In this document: in pieces, positions 25,811 through 33,977 of the stretch
Numbering within the stretch: position 1 is the stretch's first letter
Layout: each line of letters opens with the position of its first letter
Origin: Cellulosimicrobium funkei
GTDB lineage: Bacteria; Actinomycetota; Actinomycetes; Actinomycetales; Cellulomonadaceae
Length of the DNA stretch: 64,000 nucleotides
Direction of reading: 5' to 3'
NCBI RefSeq assembly: GCF_001019615.1
Contig: NZ_JNBQ01000003.1
Location: 248,001 to 312,000, forward strand
Notes under the pieces: generated by a model
The model's input: only the letters and a program-made list of their open reading frames with translations
Told to the model about the DNA's origin: nothing
The model's database searches: none
Position numbers and translations under genes: made by a program

Positions 25811-27304
25811 ATGGCCGAAGACCACTCGCTGCTGGCCCCGCCCGAGCACGCCCCCGCCATTCCCGTCGTCATCGACTGGGAGGACACCTCGCGCGTCGTC
25901 GAGACCGTCCTGACGACCCACCTCTGGGCAGCACCTCCGCTCGAGCGCGGCGCCCCAGCGCACGACCGCGCCTTCGCGGCGTTGCGTGACCTCAAGGTCG
26001 ACTACGCGCGGTTCCTGCCCTGGTTCTCGAACCCGCTGGTCTCGGTGCCGGCACTCTCCGCGCCCACCGCGACGACCACGTCGTGGGACTTCTCGCGCCT
26101 CGACCCGTACGTCGAGGACTTCATGGAGGCCGCCGAGGGCCGACCGGTGGTGGCGAACTTCGCGACGATCCCGCACTGGATGTTCGTCGGCGGCGAGACG
26201 ATCGAGGTGGGGGGCGACAAGGACGAGATCCACTGGGGCTACGAGCAAGGCACGCAGTTCCGCGACGAGACCCTGGAAGAGGTGGCGGAGTACTTCTACC
26301 GGATCGCCAGCTGGTACATCGCCGGCGGGTTCGTCGACGAGCTCGGGGTCCGGCACGAGTCCGGGCACGCGTACCGGTTCGCCCAGTGGGAGGTGCTGTG
26401 CGAGCCGGACCTGAACCGCCGGATGGCTCCCGAGACGTACACGCGGCTCTACGACGCGGTCGTGGCGCGTCTCCGGACGCTCGACCCGGACATGAAGTTC
26501 GTCGGGCTGTCGCTGAGCCACGTCCACCACGACCCGGAGTACTTCTGGTACTTCCTCGATCCGGCCCACCACGCCCCAGGCACGCCGCTCGACGCGTTCT
26601 CCCTCCACTTCTACGCGTCACCTGACATCGTGAACCCGTTCGGCCCAGAGGGAAACCCGCCTGCGGACCAGTGGGAGACGGCGTTCTTCGCCCAGGCCGA
26701 CGGCTTCCTGGAACAGCTCCGCTACGTCCGGTCGATCGCGGACAGGCTCTCCCCGAGCACCCGCATGCTCCTCAACGAGGTCGGGACGTATCCCTCGGAC
26801 GTGATGAACCCGCATCCCTCGATCCCCGACGAGTACTGGGTGCTCAGCGCAGCGGTGCAGTCCTACCTGTGGGCACGCAGCCTCGACCTCGGTGCGGACC
26901 TGTTCGGGGTCGCCGAGTTCAACGGCTACCCAGGCATGATCCCGGGTACCTCGCTCGTCGATTGGGAGACGGGGGAGCCCAACGCCCGCTACCGCGCGCT
27001 GAAGCTCCTCGTCGACCACGTACGGCTCGGTGACACCATCGCCCCGACGTCCACGGGCTATCCCGGTTTTCCCGACGCTCGGGTCCACGCTCAGGCGTTC
27101 GCGACGCCGGACGGCGCTCGCAGGATCGTCCTGGTGAACAAGCGCGGCGTGCCGACCGACGTCGAGATCGGCGACTGGACGGGGGAGTCCCTCCTGCACG
27201 CTGTCGCGTGGGGATCCGGGTCTGCCGTGCCGATCGCCAGGACGGTCCAGGGAGGGCGACTCACCCTCCCGCCGCACGCGACGGCCGTGCTCTCCCGCGG
27301 CTGA
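25811..27304 (+). CDS. GH39-like glycoside hydrolase (clan GH-A), intracellular
   Basis: A 497-residue TIM-barrel protein without a signal peptide. The acid/base region reads WEVLCEPD (Glu198) where GH39 enzymes usually have Asn-Glu-Pro; here the residue before Glu is Cys197. The probable nucleophile is Glu323 in LLNEVGTY. A small beta domain follows (about 420-497, RIVLVNKRGVPTDVEIGDW). The ATG at 25811 has GAAGGAG upstream. Known GH39 members act on xylosides or uronates; the substrate is unknown. It is probably controlled by the divergent TetR. Confidence 0.75.
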   Translation: MAEDHSLLAPPEHAPAIPVVIDWEDTSRVVETVLTTHLWAAPPLERGAPAHDRAFAALRDLKVDYARFLPWFSNPLVSVPALSAPTATTTSWDFSRLDPYVEDFMEAAEGRPVVANFATIPHWMFVGGETIEVGGDKDEIHWGYEQGTQFRDETLEEVAEYFYRIASWYIAGGFVDELGVRHESGHAYRFAQWEVLCEPDLNRRMAPETYTRLYDAVVARLRTLDPDMKFVGLSLSHVHHDPEYFWYFLDPAHHAPGTPLDAFSLHFYASPDIVNPFGPEGNPPADQWETAFFAQADGFLEQLRYVRSIADRLSPSTRMLLNEVGTYPSDVMNPHPSIPDEYWVLSAAVQSYLWARSLDLGADLFGVAEFNGYPGMIPGTSLVDWETGEPNARYRALKLLVDHVRLGDTIAPTSTGYPGFPDARVHAQAFATPDGARRIVLVNKRGVPTDVEIGDWTGESLLHAVAWGSGSAVPIARTVQGGRLTLPPHATAVLSRG

Positions 27305-27338
27305 GGCGTCCGGGCATCGGTGCCGACGGTGCGGTTCG

Positions 27339-27373
27339 GTCGTTCCTCACGGAGGATTCGCGTGAGGAACGAC
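27339..27373. terminator. Hairpin between convergent glycosidase and EIIA genes
   Basis: Perfect 13-nt arms GTCGTTCCTCACG / CGTGAGGAACGAC (27339-27351 and 27361-27373) in a 94 bp convergent intergenic space. The right arm shares GTGAGGAAC with the palindrome at 32886-32943. Confidence 0.75.
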
Positions 27374-27398
27374 CCGGTGCCGGGGGCTCGGCGGGGCG

Positions 27399-27863
27399 TC
27401 AGCCCCAGGTGAGGAGCTCCTCGCCGTGGGCGGCCCACGCGCCGACCTCGGCGAGCGAGGTCACGTCGTCCGGGGCGGCCTCCAGCGCCACCACCGGGCA
27501 CACGGCCGAGCGGCCGCCGGCGCGGACGGCCTTCGGGTCCCACGAGACGAGGACGGTGCCGCGCTCGACGTGGTCGCCCTGCGCGACGTGCGTGGTGAAG
27601 CCCTCGCCGCCGAGCTGGACGGTGTTGATGCCGAGGTGGACGAGGACGGCGCGGCCGTCGTCGTGCTGGACGACGAACGCGTGCGGGTGCAGCTTGACGA
27701 CCGTGCCCGTGATGGGCGCGACGGCCTCGCCGCCCTGCGCGTCGTCGGGCTCGACGGCGAGCCCCGGCCCGACGAGACCGGCCGAGAAGACGGGGTCGTC
27801 GACGTCGGCGACGTCGATGACGGTGCCCGTGACGGGCACGAGCACCGTGAGCGGCGCGGCCAT
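27399..27863 (-). CDS. PTS EIIA component, glucose family
   Basis: A 154-residue EIIA(Glc)-type protein. The phosphorylated His is His76 in VLVHLGINTV, and His61 (KLHPHAFVV) is the partner histidine. It carries phosphate from HPr to EIIB. Its start overlaps the stop of the EIIB gene by one base (TGATG), so the two are coupled. In Streptomyces the equivalent is Crr; the same role with the EIIC at 29739 is likely. Confidence 0.93.
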   Translation of the reverse strand: MAAPLTVLVPVTGTVIDVADVDDPVFSAGLVGPGLAVEPDDAQGGEAVAPITGTVVKLHPHAFVVQHDDGRAVLVHLGINTVQLGGEGFTTHVAQGDHVERGTVLVSWDPKAVRAGGRSAVCPVVALEAAPDDVTSLAEVGAWAAHGEELLTWG

Positions 27864-28093
27864 CAGCGCAGGTCCTCGATGTCGGAGGCGATGTTGTCCG
27901 CGTCGGGGCCGACGATGACCTGGATCGCGGCGCCCGACCGCACGACGGCGATCGCCCCGGCTGCGGTCAGGGTCGCGTCGTCGACGAGCGCCGGGTCCTC
28001 GACCTCGACGCGCAGGCGCGTGATGCACGCCTCCAGGTCGACGACGTTCGCGTCGCCGCCGAGGCCTCGGAGGATCTGCTCTGCCTTGCTCAC
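27863..28093 (-). CDS. PTS EIIB component, glucose/N-acetylglucosamine family (first copy)
   Basis: A 76-residue stand-alone EIIB. The phosphorylated Cys is Cys23 in LEACITRLRV. It transfers phosphate from EIIA to the sugar bound by EIIC. It is coupled to the EIIA gene downstream. The EIIC in the window has no fused EIIB, so a separate EIIB is needed. A second EIIB lies 149 bp upstream. Confidence 0.92.
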   Translation of the reverse strand: MSKAEQILRGLGGDANVVDLEACITRLRVEVEDPALVDDATLTAAGAIAVVRSGAAIQVIVGPDADNIASDIEDLR

Positions 28094-28241
28094 GGGTGCT
28101 CCTCGTGGTCGTGCTCCGGCCGGGGCCGGGTCAGGTGTCCCGGCCGGCTGCCGTGCCGGTCGGGGTGCGCGGGGCGCGCGGGGTCAGGGGCCGTCGTCGG
28201 GGGTGGTGCGACGGCGGTGGTGCTGCGGTCGTGGCGGGTCC

Positions 28242-28487
28242 TCACATGAGGTCGGCGAGGTCGGACGCGATCGTGTCGACCTGCGGGCCGACGACGACCT
28301 GGACGACCCGGCCGTTGACCATGACGCCGAACGCTCCGGCGCGCCGCAGGAGCGCGGCGTCGACGAGCGCGGGATCCTTGACGAGCGATCTCAGCCGGGT
28401 GGTGCACGGGTCGATCTCGTCGATGTTGGCCACCCCGCCGAGGCCGGCGAGGATCGTCGCGGCGCGCTCTGCGTCGGACTGTGTCAT
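28242..28487 (-). CDS. PTS EIIB component, glucose/N-acetylglucosamine family (second copy)
   Basis: An 81-residue EIIB with Cys28 in DPCTTRLRSLV. It has diverged from the first copy but is intact. Its ATG lies inside a 4-bp overlap with the GntR stop, so it is the second gene of a GntR-EIIB operon. It may resemble the Streptomyces NagF role. Confidence 0.9.
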   Translation of the reverse strand: MTQSDAERAATILAGLGGVANIDEIDPCTTRLRSLVKDPALVDAALLRRAGAFGVMVNGRVVQVVVGPQVDTIASDLADLM

Positions 28488-29356
28488 CGGTCGTTCCCTT
28501 CGGTCGCCCGGGCCGGCACTGGCACGGGGTCGAGGTGGTTGGTGGGCGTCGGGTCGGTGGTGGCCGCCGTGGCGGCCGGGTCCGCGGGGGCGGTGGTCGA
28601 CGCCGGGGAGCCGCCGGTGCGCGGCACGAGCGTCGGGCGCGCCTCGCGCAGCGGGACGAACACGCTGTACCGGTCGCCGCGGTAGCTGGACCGCGAGTAC
28701 ATGAGCGGCGCGTCGCCCGCGAACGTGCGACGGACGGTGCGCATGACGGCCCGCGACGCGCGCAGCCCGAGGAGCTTCTGCTCCTGGACCGTCGCGTCGG
28801 AGGCGGTGATCGTGTCCTCGCCCCACGTGGGGGCCAGGCCGCGCTCGCGCAGGGCGCCGTACAGGCTCTCGGGGACGCCGTCGTCGAGCAGGTCCGGGGC
28901 GAGGTCGACGGGGATCCACGCCTCCTCGACGCTCATGGGCGAGCCGTCGGCGGAGCGCAGGCGCACCACGTGGTGCATGGGGTCGCCCGTCGCGCGCCCG
29001 AGCGACTCGGCGACCGACGCCGGCGCGGGCGCCGTGCCGACCTCGAGCACGTCGGTGCCCGGCTCCATGCCGCGACGGCGCGCCTCCTCCCCGAACGTCG
29101 TGAGGCGCATCTCGAAGTCCGCGCGCGGCGGGGCGACGAACGTCCCGCGGCCCTGCGAGCGCTCGAGCACGCCCTCGGTCACGAGCGCGTCGATCGCCTG
29201 GCGCACGGTCATGCGCGAGACGCCGAACTTCTCGGTGAGGCTGCGCTCGGACGGCACGGCGTCGCCGACCGAGAGCTCGCTCGCCACGAGGTCGGCGAGG
29301 TACGCGCGCACCGTGAGGTACTTGTGCTCGCTCGCCTGCGATCGTGACCTGCTCAT
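28484..29356 (-). CDS. GntR/HutC family regulator (DasR/NagR-like)
   Basis: A 290-residue regulator. The winged HTH is at about 12-75 (PSERSLTEKFGVSRMTVRQAIDALV) and the UTRA ligand domain at about 95-230. An Ala/Pro/Thr tail follows. DasR/NagR members bind glucosamine-6-P or related sugar phosphates. Two dre-type sites lie in the divergent region and a third lies before HPr, which supports this assignment. The ATG at 29356 matches the family start; an in-frame ATG at 29443 would add a low-complexity leader. Confidence 0.88.
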   Translation of the reverse strand: MSRSRSQASEHKYLTVRAYLADLVASELSVGDAVPSERSLTEKFGVSRMTVRQAIDALVTEGVLERSQGRGTFVAPPRADFEMRLTTFGEEARRRGMEPGTDVLEVGTAPAPASVAESLGRATGDPMHHVVRLRSADGSPMSVEEAWIPVDLAPDLLDDGVPESLYGALRERGLAPTWGEDTITASDATVQEQKLLGLRASRAVMRTVRRTFAGDAPLMYSRSSYRGDRYSVFVPLREARPTLVPRTGGSPASTTAPADPAATAATTDPTPTNHLDPVPVPARATEGNDR

Positions 29357-29542
29357 CGTCGTGCCGCGTCCTCGTCCTCGTCCTGGTCCTTCGTCCGCGC
29401 CCTGTCCGGGCGGACGTCCCTGCGTCGGTGCCTCGATCTCCACGGGTGCATTGTCCGTCGTCCGCCCGTGCCGCGACCTGCGGCGACGCGCGTCGCGGAC
29501 CTGTCCGTGTGTCCCGGGTCACCTCCGGGGGTTGACACATCA

Positions 29543-29558
29543 TGAGGTCTAGACCACT
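29543..29558. promoter_or_regulatory. DasR-type operator (dre) 1 before PTS EIIC
   Basis: The centre GGTCTAGACC is a perfect 10-bp palindrome with the right-hand ACT of the dre consensus ACTGGTCTAGACCACT. It starts 6 bp after the TTGACA -35 box, where a bound repressor would block RNA polymerase. Confidence 0.8.
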
Positions 29559-29567
29559 CTTCCTGCA

Positions 29568-29583
29568 AGTGGTCCAGACAACC
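29568..29583. promoter_or_regulatory. DasR-type operator (dre) 2 before PTS EIIC
   Basis: AGTGGTCCAGACAACC matches the dre consensus well on its left half. It is 25 bp from operator 1, so the two sites lie on nearly the same helix face. Confidence 0.7.
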
Positions 29584-29738
29584 TGGACCGGATGTCCGGC
29601 ACGGCGACGCAGGAACGACCCCAGTCGTCCTCGGCGTGCCCGGAGACCGGCAACGACGCCCCGTACGACGTCGCGCCACAGCTGCCGCACGACGCACCTC
29701 GGCCTGCGCCCCAGGCCCACCCAGGAGGAGAACGACAC

Positions 29739-31136
29739 ATGACCACCGTCGCCGAACCGACGAGGACGAAGAAGGGGGTGCCCGGCTTCGCGCAGCTCCA
29801 GCGCGTCGGGCGCTCCCTCATGCTGCCCATCGCGTCCCTGCCCGCGGCGGCGCTGCTGCTGCGCCTGGGCCAGCCCGACATGCTCGGCGCCGACGGCGTG
29901 GCCGGCACCTTCGCGTGGATGCAGCCCGTCGCCGACGTGCTCGGGGCGGCTGGCAACGCGCTGTTCGCCAACCTGCCGGTCATCTTCGCCCTCGGTGTCG
30001 CGGTCGGGTACGCGAAGAAGTCCGACGGGACGACGGGCCTCGCAGCCCTCATCGGGTACCTCGTCTTCAAGGGCGTCAGCGACTCGCTCTCGCCATACGT
30101 GCTCGGCAAGCCCGCCGAGGGGGACGCGCAGGAGCTCATCAACTACGGCGTGCTCGGTGGCATCGTCATCGGTCTCACGGCGGCGCTGCTCTACCAGAAG
30201 TACTACCGGATCAAGCTGCCCCCCTACCTCGCGTTCTTCGGCGGACGGCGCTTCGTCCCCATCGTCACCGCGGGAGTGTCGGTCCTCATCGCCGTGGTCG
30301 GTGCCCTGATCTACCCGGCCTTCGACTGGCTGATCAACGACACGATCGGCGGGTTCGTCACGGGCTCGACGATCCTGGGCGCGTTCATCTTCGGCACGCT
30401 CAACCGTCTGCTCGTGCCGATCGGTCTGCACCACCTGCTCAACTCGCTGCCGTGGTTCCAGTTCGGCGAGTACACCTCGGCCGATGGCACGGTCGCGCAG
30501 GGCGACATCTTCCGCTTCCTCGCGGGCGACCCCACCGCCGGCACGTTCCTCACCGGCTTCTTCCCCATCATGATGTTCGCGCTCCCCGCCGCGGCGCTCG
30601 CGATCGTCCACACCGCCAAGCCGGCCCAGCGCAAGGTCGTCGCGGGCATCATGGGCTCCGCCGCGCTCGTCTCGTTCGTCACGGGCGTCACCGAGCCGCT
30701 CGAGTTCGCGTTCGTGTTCGTGGCCTACCCGCTGTACGTCATCCACGCGGTCCTCACGGGGACGTCGCTCGCCCTGGTCAACGCTCTCGGCATCCGCGAC
30801 GGCTTCGGGTTCTCGGCGGGCGCCATCGACTACCTGCTGAACTTCCGGATCGCCGAGATGCCGCTCCTGCTCATCCCGATCGGGCTCGGGTACGCGCTGA
30901 TCTACTACTTCCTCTTCCGCTTCGTCATCACGCGGTGGAACCTGCGGACCCCCGGTCGTGAGGACGACACCGACGGCGCCGTCGAGGCGACCGGAGCCGC
31001 GGGTACGGCCGACGCCCCCGTGGCCGACGCGCCGGCGTCCGATGTCCCGGCGACGGGGCGCGACGACCGCACCGTGGGTGGCACCGAGGCCGACGTCCCG
31101 AGCCGCACCGGCTCGGGCGGCGGAGGCACGGCGTGA
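29739..31136 (+). CDS. PTS EIIC component, glucose/N-acetylglucosamine family
   Basis: A 465-residue permease without fused EIIA or EIIB. It has about ten membrane segments between residues 25 and 390, with the family landmarks ITGVTEPLEFAFVF (written here as GVTEPLEFAF) and GLHHLLNSLPWF. The C-terminal about 70 residues are a flexible Ala/Asp/Gly-rich tail. AGGAGGAG lies 9 bp before the ATG at 29739. The preferred substrate is N-acetylglucosamine (inferred from the DasR-type control) or glucose. Its stop overlaps the EI start (GTGA). Confidence 0.92.
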   Translation: MTTVAEPTRTKKGVPGFAQLQRVGRSLMLPIASLPAAALLLRLGQPDMLGADGVAGTFAWMQPVADVLGAAGNALFANLPVIFALGVAVGYAKKSDGTTGLAALIGYLVFKGVSDSLSPYVLGKPAEGDAQELINYGVLGGIVIGLTAALLYQKYYRIKLPPYLAFFGGRRFVPIVTAGVSVLIAVVGALIYPAFDWLINDTIGGFVTGSTILGAFIFGTLNRLLVPIGLHHLLNSLPWFQFGEYTSADGTVAQGDIFRFLAGDPTAGTFLTGFFPIMMFALPAAALAIVHTAKPAQRKVVAGIMGSAALVSFVTGVTEPLEFAFVFVAYPLYVIHAVLTGTSLALVNALGIRDGFGFSAGAIDYLLNFRIAEMPLLLIPIGLGYALIYYFLFRFVITRWNLRTPGREDDTDGAVEATGAAGTADAPVADAPASDVPATGRDDRTVGGTEADVPSRTGSGGGGTA

Positions 31137-32866
31137 CCGTCGCCGACGACGCGACGCGCGCACCTGCGCGGGTCTCCGACCCGGGGCTGACCGGCGTGCC
31201 GGTCAGCCCCGGGCGGGGGGCGGGGACGGTCGTGCGCATGCCCGACCCGGTCCCCGAGCCCGACCCGGCCCCGCTCGCCGCGGACAGCCCGGACGCCGAC
31301 CTGGACCTCGCGGTGACGCAGGTCCTCGCGGCGGTGACGACCGTCCAGGAGGACCTCACGGCGCGCGCCGCGCGGGCCGAGGGCACCGCGGCGGAGGTGC
31401 TGGGCGTGACCGCCGCGATGGCGGCGGACCCCGCGCTGGCGCGCGACGCCGTCGGGCGCGTGCGCGAGCAGCGCTCCACCCCGGCGCGTGCCGTGTGGGA
31501 CGCGGCGGGCGTCGTCGTCGGGCAGCTGGAGGCGCTGGGCGGGCTCATGGCGGAGCGGGCCCGCGACGTGCGCGACGTGCGCGACCGGATCGTCGCGACG
31601 CTGCTCGGCCTCCCCGCGCCGGGCGTGCCCGACCCGGGGCACGCGTTCGTGCTCGTCGCGGACGACCTCGCCCCCGCCGACACGGCGCAGCTCGACCCCG
31701 AGCGGGTGCTCGCCGTCGTGACGCGCGGCGGCGGGCCGACGTCGCACACCGCGATCCTCGCGCGCGCCCTCGGCATCCCGGCCGTCGTGGCGGTCGAGGG
31801 CGCGCTGACCCTGCACGACGGCGCGACGGTGCTCGTGGACGGCGGGCTCGGCACGGTCGAGCGCGACCCGTCCGCCCAGGACGTGGCCGTCGTCGTCGCG
31901 GCGCATGGTGCACGCGGCGAGCGGCGCCGCTTCGACGGCGAGGGGCGGACGGCGGACGGTCGTCGCGTCGAGCTCCTCGCCAACGTCGCGAACGGGGAGG
32001 ACGCACGGGCCGCCGCGGAGGCGGGCGCCGAGGGCGTGGGGCTCTTCCGCACCGAGGTGTGCTTCCTGGGCCGCACGGTCGAGCCGACGATCGACGAGCA
32101 GGTCGCGGCCTACCGTGAGGTGCTCGCGGCGTTCCCCGGCCGCAAGGTCGTCGTGCGCACGCTCGACGCGGGCGCGGACAAGCCGCTCCCGTTCGTCACG
32201 CCCGAGGCCGAGCCCAACCCGGCGCTCGGCGTACGCGGCCTGCGCACCGCGCGCCGGCACCCCGAGGTGCTCGACCGCCAGCTCACGGCGATCGCTCGCG
32301 CCGCGGCGGCGGAGTCGGCCGACGTGTGGGTCATGGCGCCCATGATCGCGACGCCGGACGAGGCGGAGTCGTTCGTCGCGCTGTGCGCGGAGCACGGCCT
32401 CGGCACCGCGGGCGTGATGATCGAGGTGCCCGCAGCGGCCCTCGGGGCGCGCTGGGTGCTCGCCAAGGCGTCGTTCGCGAGCATCGGCACGAACGACCTC
32501 ACGCAGTACACGATGGCCGCCGACCGCGAGGTCTCCGACCTGGCGCGGCTCTCGACGGCGTGGCAGCCGACGGTCCTCGCGCTCGTCGGGGCGACCGGCT
32601 CGGGTGCGGCGCTCAACGGGCGGCCGCTCGGGGTGTGCGGCGAGGCCGCGGCGGACCCGGTGCTCGCGCCGGTGCTCGTGGGGCTCGGCGTGACGTCGCT
32701 GTCGATGACGCCGCGCGCGCTGGCCGACGTCGCGGCGGTGCTCGCCGCGACGACGTCGGAGCAGTGCGAGGAGCTCGCGTTCCTCGCGCTCCAGCAGCCC
32801 ACGCCCGACGCCGCACGCGCGGCCGTGCGGTCCCGCCTCCCGATCCTGGCCGACCTGGGCCTCTAG
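31133..32866 (+). CDS. ptsI: PTS enzyme I (phosphoenolpyruvate-protein phosphotransferase)
   Basis: A 577-residue enzyme I. The phosphorylated His is His205 in GGGPTSHTAILAR, and the PEP-binding Cys is Cys502 in GVCGEAAADP. GLFRTEVCFL and GTNDLTQYT are also present. It passes phosphate from PEP to HPr. The first about 25 residues are variable. It starts with a GTG that overlaps the EIIC stop by 4 bp. In most genomes ptsI is with ptsH; here HPr is encoded 0.7 kb away on the other strand. Confidence 0.95.
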   Translation: MTVADDATRAPARVSDPGLTGVPVSPGRGAGTVVRMPDPVPEPDPAPLAADSPDADLDLAVTQVLAAVTTVQEDLTARAARAEGTAAEVLGVTAAMAADPALARDAVGRVREQRSTPARAVWDAAGVVVGQLEALGGLMAERARDVRDVRDRIVATLLGLPAPGVPDPGHAFVLVADDLAPADTAQLDPERVLAVVTRGGGPTSHTAILARALGIPAVVAVEGALTLHDGATVLVDGGLGTVERDPSAQDVAVVVAAHGARGERRRFDGEGRTADGRRVELLANVANGEDARAAAEAGAEGVGLFRTEVCFLGRTVEPTIDEQVAAYREVLAAFPGRKVVVRTLDAGADKPLPFVTPEAEPNPALGVRGLRTARRHPEVLDRQLTAIARAAAAESADVWVMAPMIATPDEAESFVALCAEHGLGTAGVMIEVPAAALGARWVLAKASFASIGTNDLTQYTMAADREVSDLARLSTAWQPTVLALVGATGSGAALNGRPLGVCGEAAADPVLAPVLVGLGVTSLSMTPRALADVAAVLAATTSEQCEELAFLALQQPTPDAARAAVRSRLPILADLGL

Positions 32867-32885
32867 CTCGCGCCTGACCTCGCTG

Positions 32886-32943
32886 CCGAACCCGGGGTCG
32901 TGCCTCACCGACTCGTCGCGGTGAGGAACAACCCCGGGTTCGG
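32886..32943. terminator. Long palindrome after ptsI
   Basis: 25-nt arms (32886-32910 and 32919-32943) pair at 23 of 25 positions around an 8-nt loop. The arms contain CGAACCCGGGGT, shared with the palindrome at 58401-58492, and GTGAGGAAC, shared with that at 27339-27373. It begins 20 bp after the ptsI stop. Confidence 0.8.
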
Positions 32944-32963
32944 CGCACCCGTGGGGGCCATAT

Positions 32964-32979
32964 GCAACTTCGGGGTTGC
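32964..32979. promoter_or_regulatory. GCAAC-N6-GTTGC operator, copy 1
   Basis: An inverted repeat with a 6-bp spacer upstream of the SRPBCC gene. The same half-sites and spacing recur at 33010-33025, 46 bp downstream. Confidence 0.55.
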
Positions 32980-33007
32980 GCTTGGTGGGTGGCCGGTCTA
33001 GCGTGAT

Positions 33008-33027
33008 GTGCAACCAATTAGTTGCAC
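33008..33027. promoter_or_regulatory. GTGCAAC-N6-GTTGCAC operator, copy 2
   Basis: A perfect 7-bp-arm palindrome 24 bp before the SRPBCC start. Sites of this shape are typical of small winged-helix dimers such as ArsR proteins, which are often paired with SRPBCC genes. No such regulator is encoded nearby. Confidence 0.6.
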
Positions 33028-33050
33028 GAACGGACGACGGGAGAACGGCG

Positions 33051-33497
33051 ATGGTGGACATCCTGCACAGGGTGGGCGTCGAGGGGTCGACGCCGGAGGC
33101 GGTGTACCGGGCGCTGACGACGGTCGACGGGCTCGCCGGCTGGTGGACCGAGGACACGACGGGGGGCGAGGGCGTCGGGGGCGTCCTCGCGTTCCGCTTC
33201 CCGCCGGTCGGCGGGTTCGACATGGAGGTCGTCGAGCTGCGGCCGTCGGAGCGGGTGGTGTGGCGCGTCGTCGACGGGCCGGAGGAGTGGGTCGGCACGA
33301 CCGTCGAGTGGGACCTGCGGCAGGACGGCGACTGGACGATCGTGCTGTTCGGCCACCGGGGCTGGGCCGAGCCGGTGGAGTTCATGCACCACTGCAGCAC
33401 CAAGTGGGCGTCGTACCTGCTGAGCCTCAAGGCGCTCGCGGAGACGGGCGCCGGCGCGCCCGCGCCGCGCGACGTGCAGATCAGCGACTGGCACTGA
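33051..33497 (+). CDS. SRPBCC (START/AHSA1-like) protein
   Basis: A 148-residue protein. It begins with HRVGVEGSTPEAVYRAL and continues with GLAGWWTEDT, GGFDMEVVELRPSERVVW and an end helix (CSTKWASYLLSLKAL). This is the AHSA1/polyketide-cyclase-like ligand-binding fold, with no predictable ligand. The ATG at 33051 follows GGGAGA. It ends 63 bp from the convergent ptsH gene. Confidence 0.85.
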   Translation: MVDILHRVGVEGSTPEAVYRALTTVDGLAGWWTEDTTGGEGVGGVLAFRFPPVGGFDMEVVELRPSERVVWRVVDGPEEWVGTTVEWDLRQDGDWTIVLFGHRGWAEPVEFMHHCSTKWASYLLSLKALAETGAGAPAPRDVQISDWH

Positions 33498-33514
33498 GCG
33501 CCCGGCGCGGGTCG

Positions 33515-33554
33515 GGCCCGTCGCCCGCGGGCAGGGCCGCGGGCGACGGGCCCG
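33515..33554. terminator. Bidirectional hairpin terminator
   Basis: Perfect 17-nt arms (33515-33531 and 33538-33554, GC only) with a 6-nt loop between the convergent SRPBCC and HPr genes. Confidence 0.85.
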
Positions 33555-33560
33555 GTGTGC

Positions 33561-33830
33561 TCAGGCGACCTCGGTCTGCTCCAGGAAGGTCGCGAGCGCG
33601 TCGATCGACGCGCTCGCGTCGTCGCCCTCGTCGTCGGTCGAGAGCACGACCTCGTCCCCGGCCGCCACGCCGAGCGTCATGACGCTGAGGATGCTCGCCG
33701 CCTCGACGGGGTCGCCGCCCTGCTTGGCGATCCGCACGGGCGCGGGCTGGGCAGCGGCCGCCTTGACGAACAGGGCGGCGGGGCGGGCGTGAAGGCCCTC
33801 GGTGATCGCGACGACGACGGCACGGTCCAT
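33561..33830 (-). CDS. ptsH: HPr phosphocarrier protein
   Basis: An 89-residue HPr. The phosphorylated His14 is in EGLHARPAALF, and SILSVMTLGVAAGDEV is the second conserved block. The ATG at 33830 has GGAGGAG 6 bp upstream. A dre-like operator lies 20 bp upstream of the start, which links it to the GntR regulator at 28484. The next gene upstream on the strand is PPDK, 147 bp away. Confidence 0.94.
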   Translation of the reverse strand: MDRAVVVAITEGLHARPAALFVKAAAAQPAPVRIAKQGGDPVEAASILSVMTLGVAAGDEVVLSTDDEGDDASASIDALATFLEQTEVA

Positions 33831-33850
33831 GGTTGCTCCTCCGGCAGACA

Positions 33851-33866
33851 AGTGGTCTGGACCAGT
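33851..33866. promoter_or_regulatory. DasR-type operator (dre) before ptsH
   Basis: AGTGGTCTGGACCAGT is close to a perfect palindrome and a close match to the dre consensus. It sits just before the HPr ribosome binding site. Confidence 0.82.
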
Positions 33867-33977
33867 GCATCCTAGGGGAAAGCCCGACGCAAGGCGAGGG
33901 GCGGAGGACCCTCCGTGCCGCAGCCTCGCCCCGCGTCCTCACTGCTCGGGTCGTCAGGGAAGGCGGCTGCCTCGTAC

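Larger units (their letters stand above)
29357..29738. promoter_or_regulatory. 382 bp divergent control region between GntR regulator and PTS EIIC
   Basis: No convincing gene is seen here. The 29376-29400 part is a short repeated GTCCTC stretch. TTGACA at 29532-29537 is a good -35 box for the EIIC direction, and two dre-like operators (29543 and 29568) follow it. The last 150 bp before the EIIC start is an untranslated leader, ending in AGGAGGAG at 29723. Confidence 0.6.
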
